The notes: a model not told the origin generated them from the letters alone. A DNA stretch of 64,000 bases from Paralithodes platypus (GCA_032716605.1 CM064480.1:46493372-46557371); one strand, 5' to 3'. Positions 33,881 through 44,405 are shown, counted from the first letter of the stretch. Translations and numbers: made by a program.

Positions 33881-34079
33881 GTTCCTGCGAAAACCGCGTT
33901 AAATGAACGCTATTTTCGGCAATTTGTGATCGACATATATGGTTGTGGCAGGATTATATTATGAGGCCCTATTTTATATAAAATTGACCAATATACAGAG
34001 TTATTTTATAATTACCAGTATCTGCATTCTAACAAAGCATTCATTTAGAAACTTCCAGAATATAGTTGCCCAGAAAAGT
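33881..34079. other. Spacer before the Mutator-like element
   Basis: Nothing recognised apart from the 9-bp target site at its end. Confidence 0.4.
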
Positions 34080-34088
34080 GGCCGGGAA
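34080..34088. repeat. Left 9-bp target duplication
   Basis: GGCCGGGAA, repeated exactly at 35954-35962. Confidence 0.85.
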
Positions 34089-35953
34089 GCATATTTCCGA
34101 AGTCGAGACTAGTATATATCATAGGGGAAATTAGGACCAATCAGAGGCCGCAGTGGCAGTGACGTCACCCACAAGGGGAGGAGCCAGTCTGTGTCTCTCT
34201 CTCTCTCTCTCTCTGGGTGAGGAGCCTGCCTGCCTCTCGTTTGTTTATCTCTCTCTCTGGTAAATAGAAGAAGTAAGTCACCTAGTATAACAAGTTATCA
34301 ATATTTATTCGCATAGTATGTCTAGATTAAATAAGCATCCAGAGTACAATATGTTATTCCCATTAATTATGGTTTTACTTGAAAAGCAATGAGTAAACAA
34401 TGAAAATTTTGCGATTCTGGCATCTTTCGTCCCAAGATTTGAGGAGGAGGGTGTTGCCAGTTCTCCTTAGACAGTTAAATTGTTTCAAATAGTTCCTGTT
34501 TTATTTATCATTATCATTTAAATTTACATTCATGTACAACGTAAATAAACTATAAATGGTCACTGTTCACTCTCTCTCTCCGCATATGTAATGATCTCAT
34601 TCCATAATATTATGTATGTAGGCCTACAGATGTATGTCTGTATGTATGTATGTATGTATACACTCAGGCACATACCCCATAGCTGGGGGTGGCTGAATCG
34701 AGACATAAACTAAGGGAATAAGTAAAGATCAATGATAGGAGAGAAAGTGATAGATTGATATGAAGGGAATAACAAAATTCACAATTATATCTCATCGTAC
34801 ATCTGGAATCACAGTCCAACTTTACAGGTGAGTGTAACTTTATGCCAAATGTCTCACTGCATTTCGTATGGTTTCTTTATGTTCAGCGCCTTTCACGGTA
34901 AAAATCGTTAATATTAGAGAACAGGCTGATTGAACTCATTGTTTTTTTGCTTAAAATCATTATTTGTTGTGTTCCCAGTGTCTTGATCAGGATTATTTGT
35001 AACATTGTGCTTTATTTAAAAATGACATATTATATTGGCTTAAAGTACCGAGGGCGGTACAATATTGTACCGCCCTGGATATAATGGGGTTAAGAGGTGT
35101 TCAAGTAGCCCTAACCACTACTGTACTTATATAAATATTCATTAACATTGTCACATCATAACATATCGACTACAATAAAAGTAATATTTAGCAAAATATA
35201 GAAATAGCTGTCATACATAAGAATAACAGAAAATGGGAGTCTACAGAAAGTCGATTGGCTCACACAAGGCAGATTCCCTTCACACCCAACCCTAATTATA
35301 AGGCCTAAGTAGCCTATAGGCCTAGGCCCAACTCACTAACACGTATCGTATAATTATATAGCCTACTAATTAGCCTTTGGCTCTACCTTATGCACTTAAA
35401 CCATTAACTATTTCATAACATTTGATGCTTAATATATTAATGTGTTAATGACATTTAAAATAAAGTAATGTATAGGCTATGTATATACTGTATATATAAC
35501 CCTTTAGATATATGAGTGACTTAAGTTCCTTCTTGAAATTATCAGCACAGGTTAACTGCTTAAGTGTCACAGGAATCAATATAGTTCGCCAGTGAAATAA
35601 TATTGTGCCTTCTAAAATTGTCAAGGAATTTCTGTCCATGGCTGTGCAATACGCGTAATACGGTAGGCTACTCTTATTTACTCATAACCATAACATAGCA
35701 CAATCATAATGTATCCTTAATGTAGTTAATATTTGAAATAACTTGTTATACTAGGTGACTTACTTCTTCTATTTACCAGAGAGAGAGAGAGAAACCAAAG
35801 AGAGGCAGGCAGGCTCCTCACCCAGAGAGAGAGAGAGAGAGAGTGACAGACAGACTGGCTCCTCCCCTTGTGGGTGAAGTCACTGCAACTGCGGCCTCTG
35901 ATTGGTCCTAATTTCCCCTACGATATATACTAGTCTCGACTTTGGAAATATGC
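34089..35953. mobile_element. Mutator-like element, 1.87 kb, non-autonomous
   Basis: Both ends are GCATATTTCC inward, with inverted repeats of about 210-217 bp (34089-34301 against 35737-35953). They are highly similar and contain a CT tract, ccaatcagaggccgca and aagtaagtcacctagtat. A perfect 9-bp target duplication flanks it. Long inverted repeats plus a 9-bp duplication are the signature of the Mutator (MULE) superfamily. The interior has no transposase. It includes a repeat shared with 63910-63965 (34630-34700, inverted) and a fragment shared with 52310-52390 (35568-35645). Confidence 0.85.
35445..35650 (-). repeat. Dispersed fragment inside the Mutator-like element
   Basis: Minus strand reads a short frame ('FHWRTILIPVTLKQL', 'NFKKELKSL') resembling the extreme C-terminus of non-LTR RT proteins. 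Part of it (35568-35645: gttcgccagtga, ttgtcaaggaatttctgtcc) matches 52318-52375. Too short to name. Confidence 0.4.
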
Positions 35954-35962
35954 GGCCGGGAA

Positions 35963-36170
35963 AAGGTGACCGAGTCATAATTATTATTATACCTTCTCCT
36001 CCTACTCTAATCCCTCTTTCTGGGTCTTGCTATTAGTCTGCTCACACACTCAAACACAGGGCATTCCTATTTCTACATTGTTTCATTATTATTTTTTAAT
36101 TATTTTGTTTGTATTTACTCTTTGAATTTTATTACAATATTTTTATATTTTGTACATCGTGTTCTTAACA
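35963..36170. other. Unassigned spacer
   Basis: Nothing recognised. Confidence 0.4.
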
Positions 36171-36173
36171 CCA

Positions 36174-36195
36174 ATATATACAGTATATATACCGG

Positions 36196-36231
<36 letters not shown>

Positions 36232-36326
36232 CCAGACCAGATGGCTGGAGTAAAGTAGGAAAGAAGAGTAATTGGACAGAGGAAGATCAATATATATATA
36301 TATATATACCGGTATACAGTATATAC
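36174..36326. repeat. Palindromic TA/accggt microsatellite pair
   Basis: Two TA tracts, each with an accggt and a tacagtata block in opposite order (about 36178-36232 and 36289-36324), flank a 55-bp non-repetitive core. The whole is an imperfect inverted repeat. Confidence 0.7.
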
Positions 36327-36485
36327 ATATGAACACTGAAATACTATCGTCTCTTGTTGGCCTGGAATATTCGTAGGTCCTTCATTGTATTACGTAATTA
36401 CAAAGCTAAATCAAGTTTACTTGCATTTGATAAAATACAAAAATACACATTGCGTATCATAACCTAAATAATGGCTAATCTCTTT

Positions 36486-36489
<4 letters not shown>

Positions 36490-36541
<52 letters not shown>
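36490..36541. repeat. (TC)n microsatellite
   Basis: About 52 bp of CT dinucleotides. Confidence 0.95.
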
Positions 36542-36546
<5 letters not shown>

Positions 36547-36860
36547 TGAACGCATAGGCTACAAGATCAGCTCATGGAAGTCTTATGCATAATAAATGGG
36601 TCAGACAATGTGGATCTTAACAAAATGCTTAGCATCAATATACATACAACAAACAACCATGGTTAGAGATTGATAGGCTCAAAACTAGTGTATGGGGAAA
36701 ATATCTAACTTAACTTATGTTCTACCTGGAATACCCCCCCCCCCCCTCTCCCCCCCTTAGAACTTGTATATAACTCGTCAGTAGAGCAATTCGAGAAGAG
36801 AGTAGATAGTATTATGCACACTGCAATGTCAATAGTGCAATTCACAATATATCCATCTAC
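36542..36860. other. Unassigned spacer with C-runs
   Basis: C-runs at about 36734-36757; no ORF. Confidence 0.4.
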
Positions 36861-36861
36861 T

Positions 36862-37080
36862 TGGATACATTTAGTTTCAGAAAAGATATCGGCATATATT
36901 GGTTTGGTAACAGAGTCGTAGATATGTGAAATAGGCTACCGAGTGCTATAGTAGGATCAAGAACGATAGAGAGCTTATTAGATAGGCGAGATGGGTTCGG
37001 TGTAAAAAGGATCTGCCTTGTGCGGCCCAATCGGCTCTCTGCAGACTCCCGTTTTCTTATGTTCTTATGTACTCAGAGTA
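36862..37080 (+). pseudogene. CR1-like 3' end fragment
   Basis: Aligns with 33660-33880: 'FRKDIGIYWFGNRVVDM', then a stop where Trp is expected, then the 3' untranslated region with 'cttgtgcggccc' and the ttcttatg octamer repeated at 37055-37074. Confidence 0.8.
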
Positions 37081-37405
37081 TCTCCTTGGAATGGACCGTT
37101 AGGTCTTTGAGATACTAACAATTCATTGTAACTCATTGTAACTCTTTCTCTCACTCTCTCGGATTGGACTATGAATTAACACTTGGGTGTTGAATTAGCA
37201 CCTCACTTGTTTCTCTCATTACACAGAGTTAGTAATATGAATATGATGAAAAGTTAACCAATTAAGCTGAAGATATATCGACTAAATTAAGTCAGAAAGT
37301 GAGATAACACAAATTATTCCTACCACTATTCTATTATGAATGGAAAACATTTTGTAGTCAAATATTGAACACGAAATTTGCATCCTATAGAAGCCAATTT
37401 AAAGA
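37081..37405. other. Unassigned spacer
   Basis: Nothing recognised. Confidence 0.4.
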
Positions 37406-37409
37406 GTGG

Positions 37410-37565
37410 GAGGCTAACGAAATTCAAAATGTGGGCGAAATACTTCAAGGTGTGGGCGAATGAACTTTAATGTGGGCGAAGGAACTTCAAAGTATGGGCG
37501 AACGAACTTCATTGTTTTGGCGAAGAGACTCCTAGTATGGGCGAAAAGACTTACGGTCGAAAAGA
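37410..37565. repeat. TGGGCGAA minisatellite, site 2
   Basis: About six units of roughly 23-26 bp containing gtgggcgaa or atgggcgaa plus acttcaa. This is the reverse complement of the repeat at 26305-26515. In both sites a family C arm adjoins the array. Confidence 0.75.
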
Positions 37566-37759
37566 CAGTAAAAACGAAAGGAAGAAAGACATTATCTGAA
37601 ACTGTTTTACCCCAAATTGATTCCTAGATATCCTTCCTAAGCTGAGAAAATCGTCTAACGTTAATCAGCAAAAAAGGAATACAAACACCATAATCTGAAA
37701 GGGTTAACATGATCATACCCAAACCCCTGTACCGCGCAAGCTGGAAGTATTGTGTGTGA

Positions 37760-38132
37760 TTAAAGGGGGGAGGGTTCGCTTTCCTGACCCCTCTTCTCCC
37801 TCATGCTTAGCCCATTACTTTTTTTAGATTTTAAGACGTTCGCCCCATTAGTATTGCGTTTTTAAGACCTTTCACCCCATTTCTTTGTTAACATTTAGAC
37901 CTTTCGTGTAATTTAGGTATAGATTTTTTTTCCTGGCGAGCGATAAGCGAGCCTGTAATATAGTAGTAACCGGGCTTTGGCTGGGATATTTTTTTATCGA
38001 AAAATGTACAAAATTATCTTGATGGGGGGTCTTGGGGGTGTTTTTTTAAGCTTGATGGAGGTCTTGGGAGGAAACTAATACAATAATAAAACATCAATTG
38101 ATAAGCGAATATATACACCCATCCCCCCTTAA
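37760..38132 (+). mobile_element. TTAA-flanked MITE, family A copy 4
   Basis: TTAA-AGGGGGGAGG at the left, catcccccc-TTAA at the right; core tggcgagcgataagcgagcc with one extra A near 37934. No ORF. Confidence 0.75.
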
Positions 38133-38225
38133 TATAACTTACAGCCGGTGTCATACAAGCGCTTATTCCGGTAATGTTTTCAGGCAATTGTGGTCTGGCA
38201 TCTTCTGCATTAAAGTTGTATATTA

Positions 38226-38331
38226 TTTCCATCTTCTTTCATATCTTACAACTCTTGGTCATCCTCCTTTCGGGACTTCGGTGAGACAATTTTTATTGCA
38301 CTAGACATATCGAAGGCCTTCGATAGAGTAG
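38226..38331 (+). pseudogene. Internal fragment of non-LTR family 1 RT
   Basis: About 105 bp nearly identical to 7265-7367, including cgggacttcggtgagac and catatcgaaagccttc-type sequence ('[11 protein letters not shown]'). It is truncated on both sides, so not a simple 3'-anchored insertion. Confidence 0.8.
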
Positions 38332-38489
38332 ATCATAATTATAAAGTCAGTCTAGTGGTCGATTCCAAGGTAAAATTACCAAGAAATAGTGCGAGGAAAA
38401 CTTACTCAACAAAAATTATCGGAAAAGGCGTTAGTGTGACATCGCCTTCATAGCTGTTGAGAAACTGGTACATATATTGAGAGTATGAT

Positions 38490-38700
38490 ATCATATTATC
38501 CTTATCCTTATTATCTTATTATCATTATCATCTCGGTCTGGTTACCATTAGACCATTTTTAATAGCTTAATATGACCTACCTTCAGGACTCAAAGGGGCC
38601 AATACGATCTCAATAAACCTCCTGAATATTATGGGACCTTCTTAAACTGCATAAGATCGTCAATTGATAGCCAGAATAAAGGGGTTATCACAATGGGCCA
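38490..38700. repeat. Family C foldback, decayed
   Basis: A left arm ('ggttaccattagacc') and a right arm (gataagatcgtc-like, then 'tagccagaataaagg') face each other. The TTAA ends are not clear in this copy. Confidence 0.5.
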
Positions 38701-38999
38701 ATTCTCGTCACTCTTCAGCAAAAAGTGGAGCTACCGTCAATCTCCAGCACAAATCTCACCCTTTGATGGAGCTAGGATGCTTCCCGCACTGGGTGGGAAG
38801 CTCCAGTTTTTGATGGAGGTAGAGTGTCAGCCTCTTTACAGCTCGCATTTAATCTCATTGATATCTCAAGTATATGACGTCGAAATATATATTTTGCTAC
38901 ATAATTGTGTGTTTTGATTGTGAGAAGGGCTGCGGATAGACATAAACTAAGTGAATTAATGCTAAAATAGCTAAACCACTTGCAGCTAAATAACCACTT
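38701..38999. other. Unassigned spacer
   Basis: The 74-codon frame at 38693-38917 resembles nothing I know and is not called as a gene. Confidence 0.4.
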
Positions 39000-39780
39000 C
39001 CTATACCTACGCCACGGCGATTGGTATGAAACGAAAACATTCGGTTGTGTAGCAGGAGGAACTGTTTTTCAGATGCCTATTTACTAAGAATCATTGAACA
39101 ATATATTTAACCTAGCCTAACCTAACCTAGTATATTAGTGGACTATTTATGAATGTAAAATGTACAAATATATTGTAGCATTACCAAATTATTGAGATAA
39201 ATACAGGTCTACCACCCGCATACACAGGATTATGCCTACAACCTCCGAAAAGTTCAAAATATTTCCTCATATATGCTCCAAATATAAAACATAATCACGC
39301 AAACTTGTAGATTGAGTAATATTGAAATATGAGTGTCGCTATAAATCCATATTACTGTAAATTTTTGGTGAAACAGCACAATATAAACGATCGTTTAGTG
39401 CCGAGATAACGACAGGGGCTCCGTCAGGCTATAGCCTATATTTTGCGAAAAACTTCCTCATAGCTACTTATATAAGCTTCACACGCAAAACATAGCAACA
39501 TTAACGTATAGATTGGGTCCTATTACACAAAGTTTGTCAATATCAATCCATATTATTTTACAGTTTAAGTGAAACCACTGTTCTATAGCCTACGCCACGG
39601 CGATTGGTATGAATCGAAAAAGTTCAAAATATAAATTTCCTCATATAAGCTTCAAATTTAAAAAAAAATTACACTAAAGTGTAGATTGAGTCATATTGCA
39701 TTATAATTGTAGATGTAAATTCATAATGCTATACATTACAGTATAGGTGAAACGGACCAATATAGGCTAAGGTCGGACGT
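39000..39780. repeat. Diverged tandem repeat of ~150-200-bp units
   Basis: A block with acgccacggcgattggtatg occurs at about 39009 and 39591. Blocks of the form 'aagttcaaaata..ttcctcatat..gct', then 'gtagattgagt', 'ccatatta', 'gtgaaac' recur at about 39250-39390, 39450-39580 and 39615-39760. Three or more old units; no coding. Confidence 0.5.
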
Positions 39781-39966
39781 TGTTATTGTTGTGTCGGAGA
39801 CTCACGCAGCCAGGACGCTTGGCGTGTGTGATAGAATTTGCCGGCGCTACTGACTGGAAACGGAGACTGGAGATTGGAGATTGACGAGAATTTGGCCCAG
39901 TGTGATAACCCCTTAAAAGGTACAAAAGGCTTCATGGTGCAGAAGGGGTTAAACAAAGCCACTCTT

Positions 39967-40015
39967 GTATGCTATTGATTGTCGAACACAATGTGTTCGA
40001 CAATCAATAGCATAC
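39967..40015. repeat. Perfect 23-bp hairpin
   Basis: Arms 39967-39989 and 39993-40015 are exact reverse complements with a 3-base loop (aat). It adjoins a second perfect hairpin. Confidence 0.9.
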
Positions 40016-40144
40016 CACGCTTTATAGTGTTTGATAATCGTGTTTGTGTCATTCATACTATGTATCATAAATGTGTTAACAAATCCTGAGACAAAATATT
40101 TAAAATCATGACACAAACACGATTATCAAACACTATAAAGCGTG
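40016..40144. repeat. Perfect 37-bp inverted repeat with 55-bp loop
   Basis: Arms 40016-40052 and 40108-40144 are exact reverse complements. It begins at the base after the first hairpin ends. No ORF in the loop. Confidence 0.9.
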
Positions 40145-40520
40145 CGCCGCTGTGAAAATTGTAAGTTGAAATGTAACATGTATGGTACACATTATATTTA
40201 CGTGTTCCAATTACTACATACAGTATACATGTTTGAATCATGTACATTACAGTAGAACATCCAAATAACCACTTGCATCTTTCGTTCTATAGGGAATTTA
40301 GAGCTGTAGACATTGATATTTAGCAGCATTATCAGCTATGATACGGTTGTAGTGCCTTTATAAATACATTAAACCCAATTCAACATACTTTTCATTCATC
40401 AGATATCTACACTACTTTTGCATTTCTGTTTAATATCAATATTTACGGCTCCAACTTCCTTATAGCCAGAAACTTACAAGTGGTCAATTGTCACACTGTA
40501 GTCATGTTGTGTATATAGGT
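40145..40520. other. Unassigned AT-rich spacer
   Basis: A short stretch near 40300-40340 resembles 60795-60840. No gene. Confidence 0.4.
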
Positions 40521-40738
40521 TTAACCCCTTCAGCACGATGACGCCTTTTTATCTTTGATTTTGGTTAACAAATTAAACTATTAAATACAGTTTAAAAAGG
40601 GCCTACGTTATTCAGAGGGCTTACTGAGCTCGTACTTACCCCGCTGAGTCCTAAAAGTAGACAATAAGCTATATAAAATCGTCTAATGGTAACTTGACTG
40701 ATGAAAACTACTGTAGGTCATGGTGCTGAAGGGGTTAA
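40521..40738. mobile_element. Family C foldback MITE
   Basis: TTAA-CCCCTTCAGCACGATGACG at the left and tcatggtgctgaagggg-TTAA at the right, 218 bp. TTAA followed by CCC is the typical piggyBac terminus pattern. No transposase. Confidence 0.75.
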
Positions 40739-41017
40739 ATGACTCCCACAACTATGACAGTGCTGACGAATAGGGCAACAGCATCTTCCAAATTCTCCCC
40801 CTCAATAGCCTACCCCTAATTCTGATTTACGACAACCAATTGCAGTTTGATAGGAAACAAAAAATACTTAAAGGAATGGCGGTCGAGTTTAAATCTGGGT
40901 CCATATCAGCCTCTTTAATAACGCTTAGGCGGCGGGAGTGATGATTGATGATTGCACTAGAGACACTCCGTTAGTCAGAAATCGGACAACATGTCTCCAA
41001 GACGCTGCAATAATCGA
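40739..41017. other. Unassigned spacer
   Basis: Nothing recognised. Confidence 0.4.

Positions 41018-41020
<3 letters not shown>

Positions 41021-41076
<56 letters not shown>
41021..41076. repeat. (TG)n microsatellite
   Basis: About 56 bp of TG dinucleotides. Confidence 0.95.
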
Positions 41077-41079
<3 letters not shown>

Positions 41080-41480
41080 AGCAGCTTGAAATAGTGCTTA
41101 CAGATTAGATCTAATCACTAACATTTGATGGTCGAAGTTGGTTAACTAAATTTGTTATCTTGAAGAAAATATGGGCCAATTAACATGATTAATCCATGCA
41201 CGAACATGTCGTCTTTCTTCAGGATATTCTTGGTAACACTAGCTAATTTTATTTAGCTTAGGAAGGGTCTCTATCAACCAGAGCGGTCAAATATGTCACA
41301 TTTATTTTCTTGACCCACACAGACATTTTCTTAATGTAATACAAATCGTCTATTTATAGCCTGAATATAAATAGCACATGATAAACTGAAAGGGTTAACA
41401 TATTATCTTAACACCCGTCAGACGTGTGTCTGCAGTTTGGGAAAGGCCTCTCGTAGAGTAAGCGTAATTACGTTAAGCAA
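41077..41480. other. Spacer with family C-like arms
   Basis: ttagcttaggaagggtct near 41256 and 'caaatcgtctatttatagcc' near 41343 look like a decayed family C pair. Otherwise nothing. Confidence 0.4.
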
Positions 41481-42836
41481 ATGTTATTATTACATATCAG
41501 TTACTGCCAGACGATTAACAACAACATCAACAACACAAAAAGGTGGCTGGCCAACTTCCTAGCAGGCAGATGTGCACACGTATCTTTTGCCGGTCAGTCA
41601 TCTAAAATCAGAAACTTTCCAAACCGAGTCCGACAAGGATCCGTCCTATCGCCCGCACTCTTCAATCTGTACATGCACGATATAACTACACCCAATACTC
41701 CCCAAATAAACTTAGCCTCCTATGCGGATGACATAACACTCACATGCACACACCATGACCCAAGAAGAGCAACAGATCTCCTTCAACCCTATCTCAACAC
41801 ACTACATGGCTCGTGCACTACAAACAGACTTAATCTAGCCCCAGCCAAATCCATCGCAACCCTGCTCACAAGCTGGACAGGTGAACACGAATACATCCCT
41901 CAACTCACCATAAACAACACACCCCTCACACATACACACACACCCAAAATCCTAGGAGTAACATATGATACTCATATGACATTCAAACAACACACCACAA
42001 ACATTAAAAAGAAACTGACACCCAGACTTAACGCCCTCAGGTCACTTGCTCACACAAAATTTGGACACAACAAAGAAACTACCACCACAGTATATAAACA
42101 ATACATAAGATCAGTAATGGAATACGCAAGCCCAGCCTGGGCTTCTAACCTAGCTGAAACACATCATAAGACCTTACAGACTATTCGAAACAAAGCCCTG
42201 AAGATCATTACAGGCTGCACAGCTACTGCACCCACAGATCATCTACATCAAGAAACCAAAATCCTCAAAGTCAAAGACCATCTGGACATGAGAGGCACTC
42301 AATTCCTGGCAGCAGCCTCCACGAACGAAGACCACCCACTAAACTACATGGCAACACACCCACAGACACCAAGAAATATCAAAACAACACCCAGCACACG
42401 GTATCACACACAATTATTGTCCTCTCTCCCTCCCTGCCCACCCCGAACCAACTTCCAGAAGCACATCCATACTCATATCTCTCGCCAATCCATCCACTCA
42501 CTCACAGACAACACGCAGCTGCATGCACGACCTCCCGAAATCCATCCTTCCGAATCCTCCCTCCCTCGCGAGGACAGAGTCCACCTGGCCAGGCTGAGAT
42601 GCGGACACCATCCAGCTCTCCTGAGCTATCAGAAGAGACTGGATGACTCCGTTGTCGACGCCTGCCCGGGATGTAACACAGCACCCCATACCATTAAACA
42701 CATCATAGAAGACTGCATTTCACACAACCACTTACGCCAACAACACAACCTACACTCAATGAGAGCTCTGTGGGAAAGCCCGATCGTGGCCATGGCCTTC
42801 CTCAGGGACTCGGGGCTGTTCGGCCAGGCAGCTTAG
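41481..42836 (+). CDS. Non-LTR reverse transcriptase, 5'-truncated, intact C-terminus
   Basis: 451 open codons covering the second half of an RT and its C-terminal region. Motifs are 'VRQGSVLSPALFNLYMHDI' (usual start GVPQGS), 'SYADDITL' (catalytic YADD), 'PKILGVTYDTHMTF', 'SVMEYASPAWAS' and a CCHC-like C-terminal cluster 'CPGCNTAPHTIKHIIEDC'. Codon use is C/A-rich and unlike the other RTs here. Directly after the stop comes a (CAA)n tail, so the 3' end is intact and the copy is 5'-truncated near 41490. It has no intact start of its own. The C-terminal cysteine cluster is common in Jockey and I-type elements; exact clade uncertain. Confidence 0.85.
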   Translation: MLLLHISYCQTINNNINNTKRWLANFLAGRCAHVSFAGQSSKIRNFPNRVRQGSVLSPALFNLYMHDITTPNTPQINLASYADDITLTCTHHDPRRATDLLQPYLNTLHGSCTTNRLNLAPAKSIATLLTSWTGEHEYIPQLTINNTPLTHTHTPKILGVTYDTHMTFKQHTTNIKKKLTPRLNALRSLAHTKFGHNKETTTTVYKQYIRSVMEYASPAWASNLAETHHKTLQTIRNKALKIITGCTATAPTDHLHQETKILKVKDHLDMRGTQFLAAASTNEDHPLNYMATHPQTPRNIKTTPSTRYHTQLLSSLPPCPPRTNFQKHIHTHISRQSIHSLTDNTQLHARPPEIHPSESSLPREDRVHLARLRCGHHPALLSYQKRLDDSVVDACPGCNTAPHTIKHIIEDCISHNHLRQQHNLHSMRALWESPIVAMAFLRDSGLFGQAA

Positions 42837-42837
42837 G

Positions 42838-42860
42838 GAACAACAACAACAACAACAACA
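42838..42860 (+). repeat. (CAA)n tail of the preceding non-LTR element
   Basis: Seven CAA units starting four bases after the stop codon. Simple-repeat tails replace poly(A) in several non-LTR clades. Confidence 0.8.
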
Positions 42861-42974
42861 TCGGGAGGACCTGCCATCGTGTCAGTTGTCCGTGGTATTA
42901 TGACTGAATGGCCCCTTGGTAGCCGAGGGAGTAAGCCTGATAGATGTGACAAGGTAACCCTAAAACATTGTGAC

Positions 42975-43345
42975 TTAAGAGGAGGAAGACCGTTTTTCTG
43001 GACCCCCTTCTCCCTAATGTTAAGCCCCACTAGTTTTGAGATTATAAGACGTTCGGCCCATTAGTTTGGCGATTTTAACACCTTTCGCCCTATTTCGTTG
43101 TCAATGTTAAGACCTTTCGCGCCATTTAGGTGTCGATTATTTCCTGGCGAGCGATAGCAAGCCTGCAACTTTAAAGAGGAACCGGCCTTCGGTCGGGAAA
43201 TTTTCTACCAAAAAATGAACAAATTTATCTTGAAGTGGGGTCTATTTTTTTTCTTCTAAGCTTGATGGAGGTCTAGGGAGGAAACTAAAAAAAATATATG
43301 AATAAATGAATTAATATACCAAACAAACGGCCAGTCCCTCCTTAA
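42975..43345 (+). mobile_element. TTAA-flanked MITE, family A copy 5
   Basis: TTAA-GAGGAGGAAG at the left, cagtccctcc-TTAA at the right; core ctggcgagcgatagcaagcc near 43145 and ccggccttcggtcggg near 43180. 371 bp, no ORF. Confidence 0.75.
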
Positions 43346-43404
43346 CCTAACAGTATTGGCTAAGATGGCACTGGTTGGGAGTTACTGGTTTGCGGGTTGG
43401 GTTG

Positions 43405-44245
43405 TTCAGTCACCGTCCCAGTCACATAGTCATTCCGTCCCAGTCACATAGTCATTCAGTAACAGTCACGTATTCATTCAGTAACAGTCACGTATTCATT
43501 CAGTAACAGTCACATAGTCATTCAGTAACAGTCACGTATTCATTCAGTAACAGTCACATAGTCATTCAGTAACCGTCACATAGTCATTCAGTAACTGTCA
43601 CATAGTCATTCAGTAACCGTCACATAGTCATTCAGTAACAGTGACATAATCATTCAGTAACATTCACAGTCATTCAGTAACCGTCACATAGTCATTCAGT
43701 AACTGTCACATAGTCATTCAGTAACCGTCACATAGTCATTCAGTAACAGTCACGTATTCATTCAGTAACCGTCACATAGTAATTCAGTAACAGTGACATA
43801 ATCATTCAGTAACATTCACATAGTCATTCAGTAACCGTCACATAGTCATTCAGTAACCGTCACATAGTCATTCAGTAACCGTCACATAGTCATTCAGTAA
43901 CAGTCACGTATTCATTCAGTAACAGTCACATAGTCATTCAGTAACAGTGACATAATCATTCAGTAACATTCACATAGTCATTCAGTAACCGTCACATAGT
44001 CATTCAGTAACCGTCACATAGTCATTCAGTAACCGTCACATAGTCATTCAGTAACCGTCACATAGTCATTCAGTAACCGTCACATAGTCATTCAGTAACC
44101 GTCACATAGTCATTCAGTAACCGTCACATAGTCATTCAGTAACCGTCACATAGTCATTCAGTAACCGTCACATAGTCATTCAGTAACCGTCACATAGTAA
44201 TTCAGTAACCGTCACATAGTCATTCAGTAACAGTCACATTGTCAT
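43405..44245. repeat. 22-bp minisatellite array
   Basis: About 38 units of cattcagtaaccgtcacata plus gt. Unit types differ at a few positions (accgtcacatagt, acagtcacgtatt, acagtgacataat, acattcacatagt). The right half is homogeneous and the left half mixed. Confidence 0.95.
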
Positions 44246-44405
44246 CCCGAGTAATGGCTTAATTAGGCGGTATCATACCAGCACCATATTCCTCAGCTGT
44301 TTTTGTCAACACTGTTCGGTCACCCTCACAATCACATAGTCTTTCACAGTAATGGCCTAAGGCGATATTATACTAGCACTTTATTCCTCAAATGTTTTCA
44401 TCAAC
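44246..44405. repeat. Two-copy ~80-bp duplication flanking the minisatellite
   Basis: gtaatggcttaattaggcgg...ttcctcagctgtttttgtcaac (44252-44310) and its diverged copy (44341-44405) are separated by a remnant of the array. Confidence 0.65.

Noticed and set aside
34089..35953. Retroviral-type LTR pair for the ~215-bp end repeats
   Set aside because: The repeats are inverted, not direct, and are flanked by a 9-bp duplication.
36115..36336. Tyr/Ile-rich proteins across TA tracts, also at 52851-53108, 56291-56700 and 31781-31963
   Set aside because: Translations of TA/CA microsatellites.
39108..39130. Interstitial arthropod telomere repeat (CCTAA)n
   Set aside because: Only about four imperfect units; too short to mean anything.
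43405..44245. CRISPR-like array
   Set aside because: Units are contiguous with no unique spacers, and the genome is eukaryotic.
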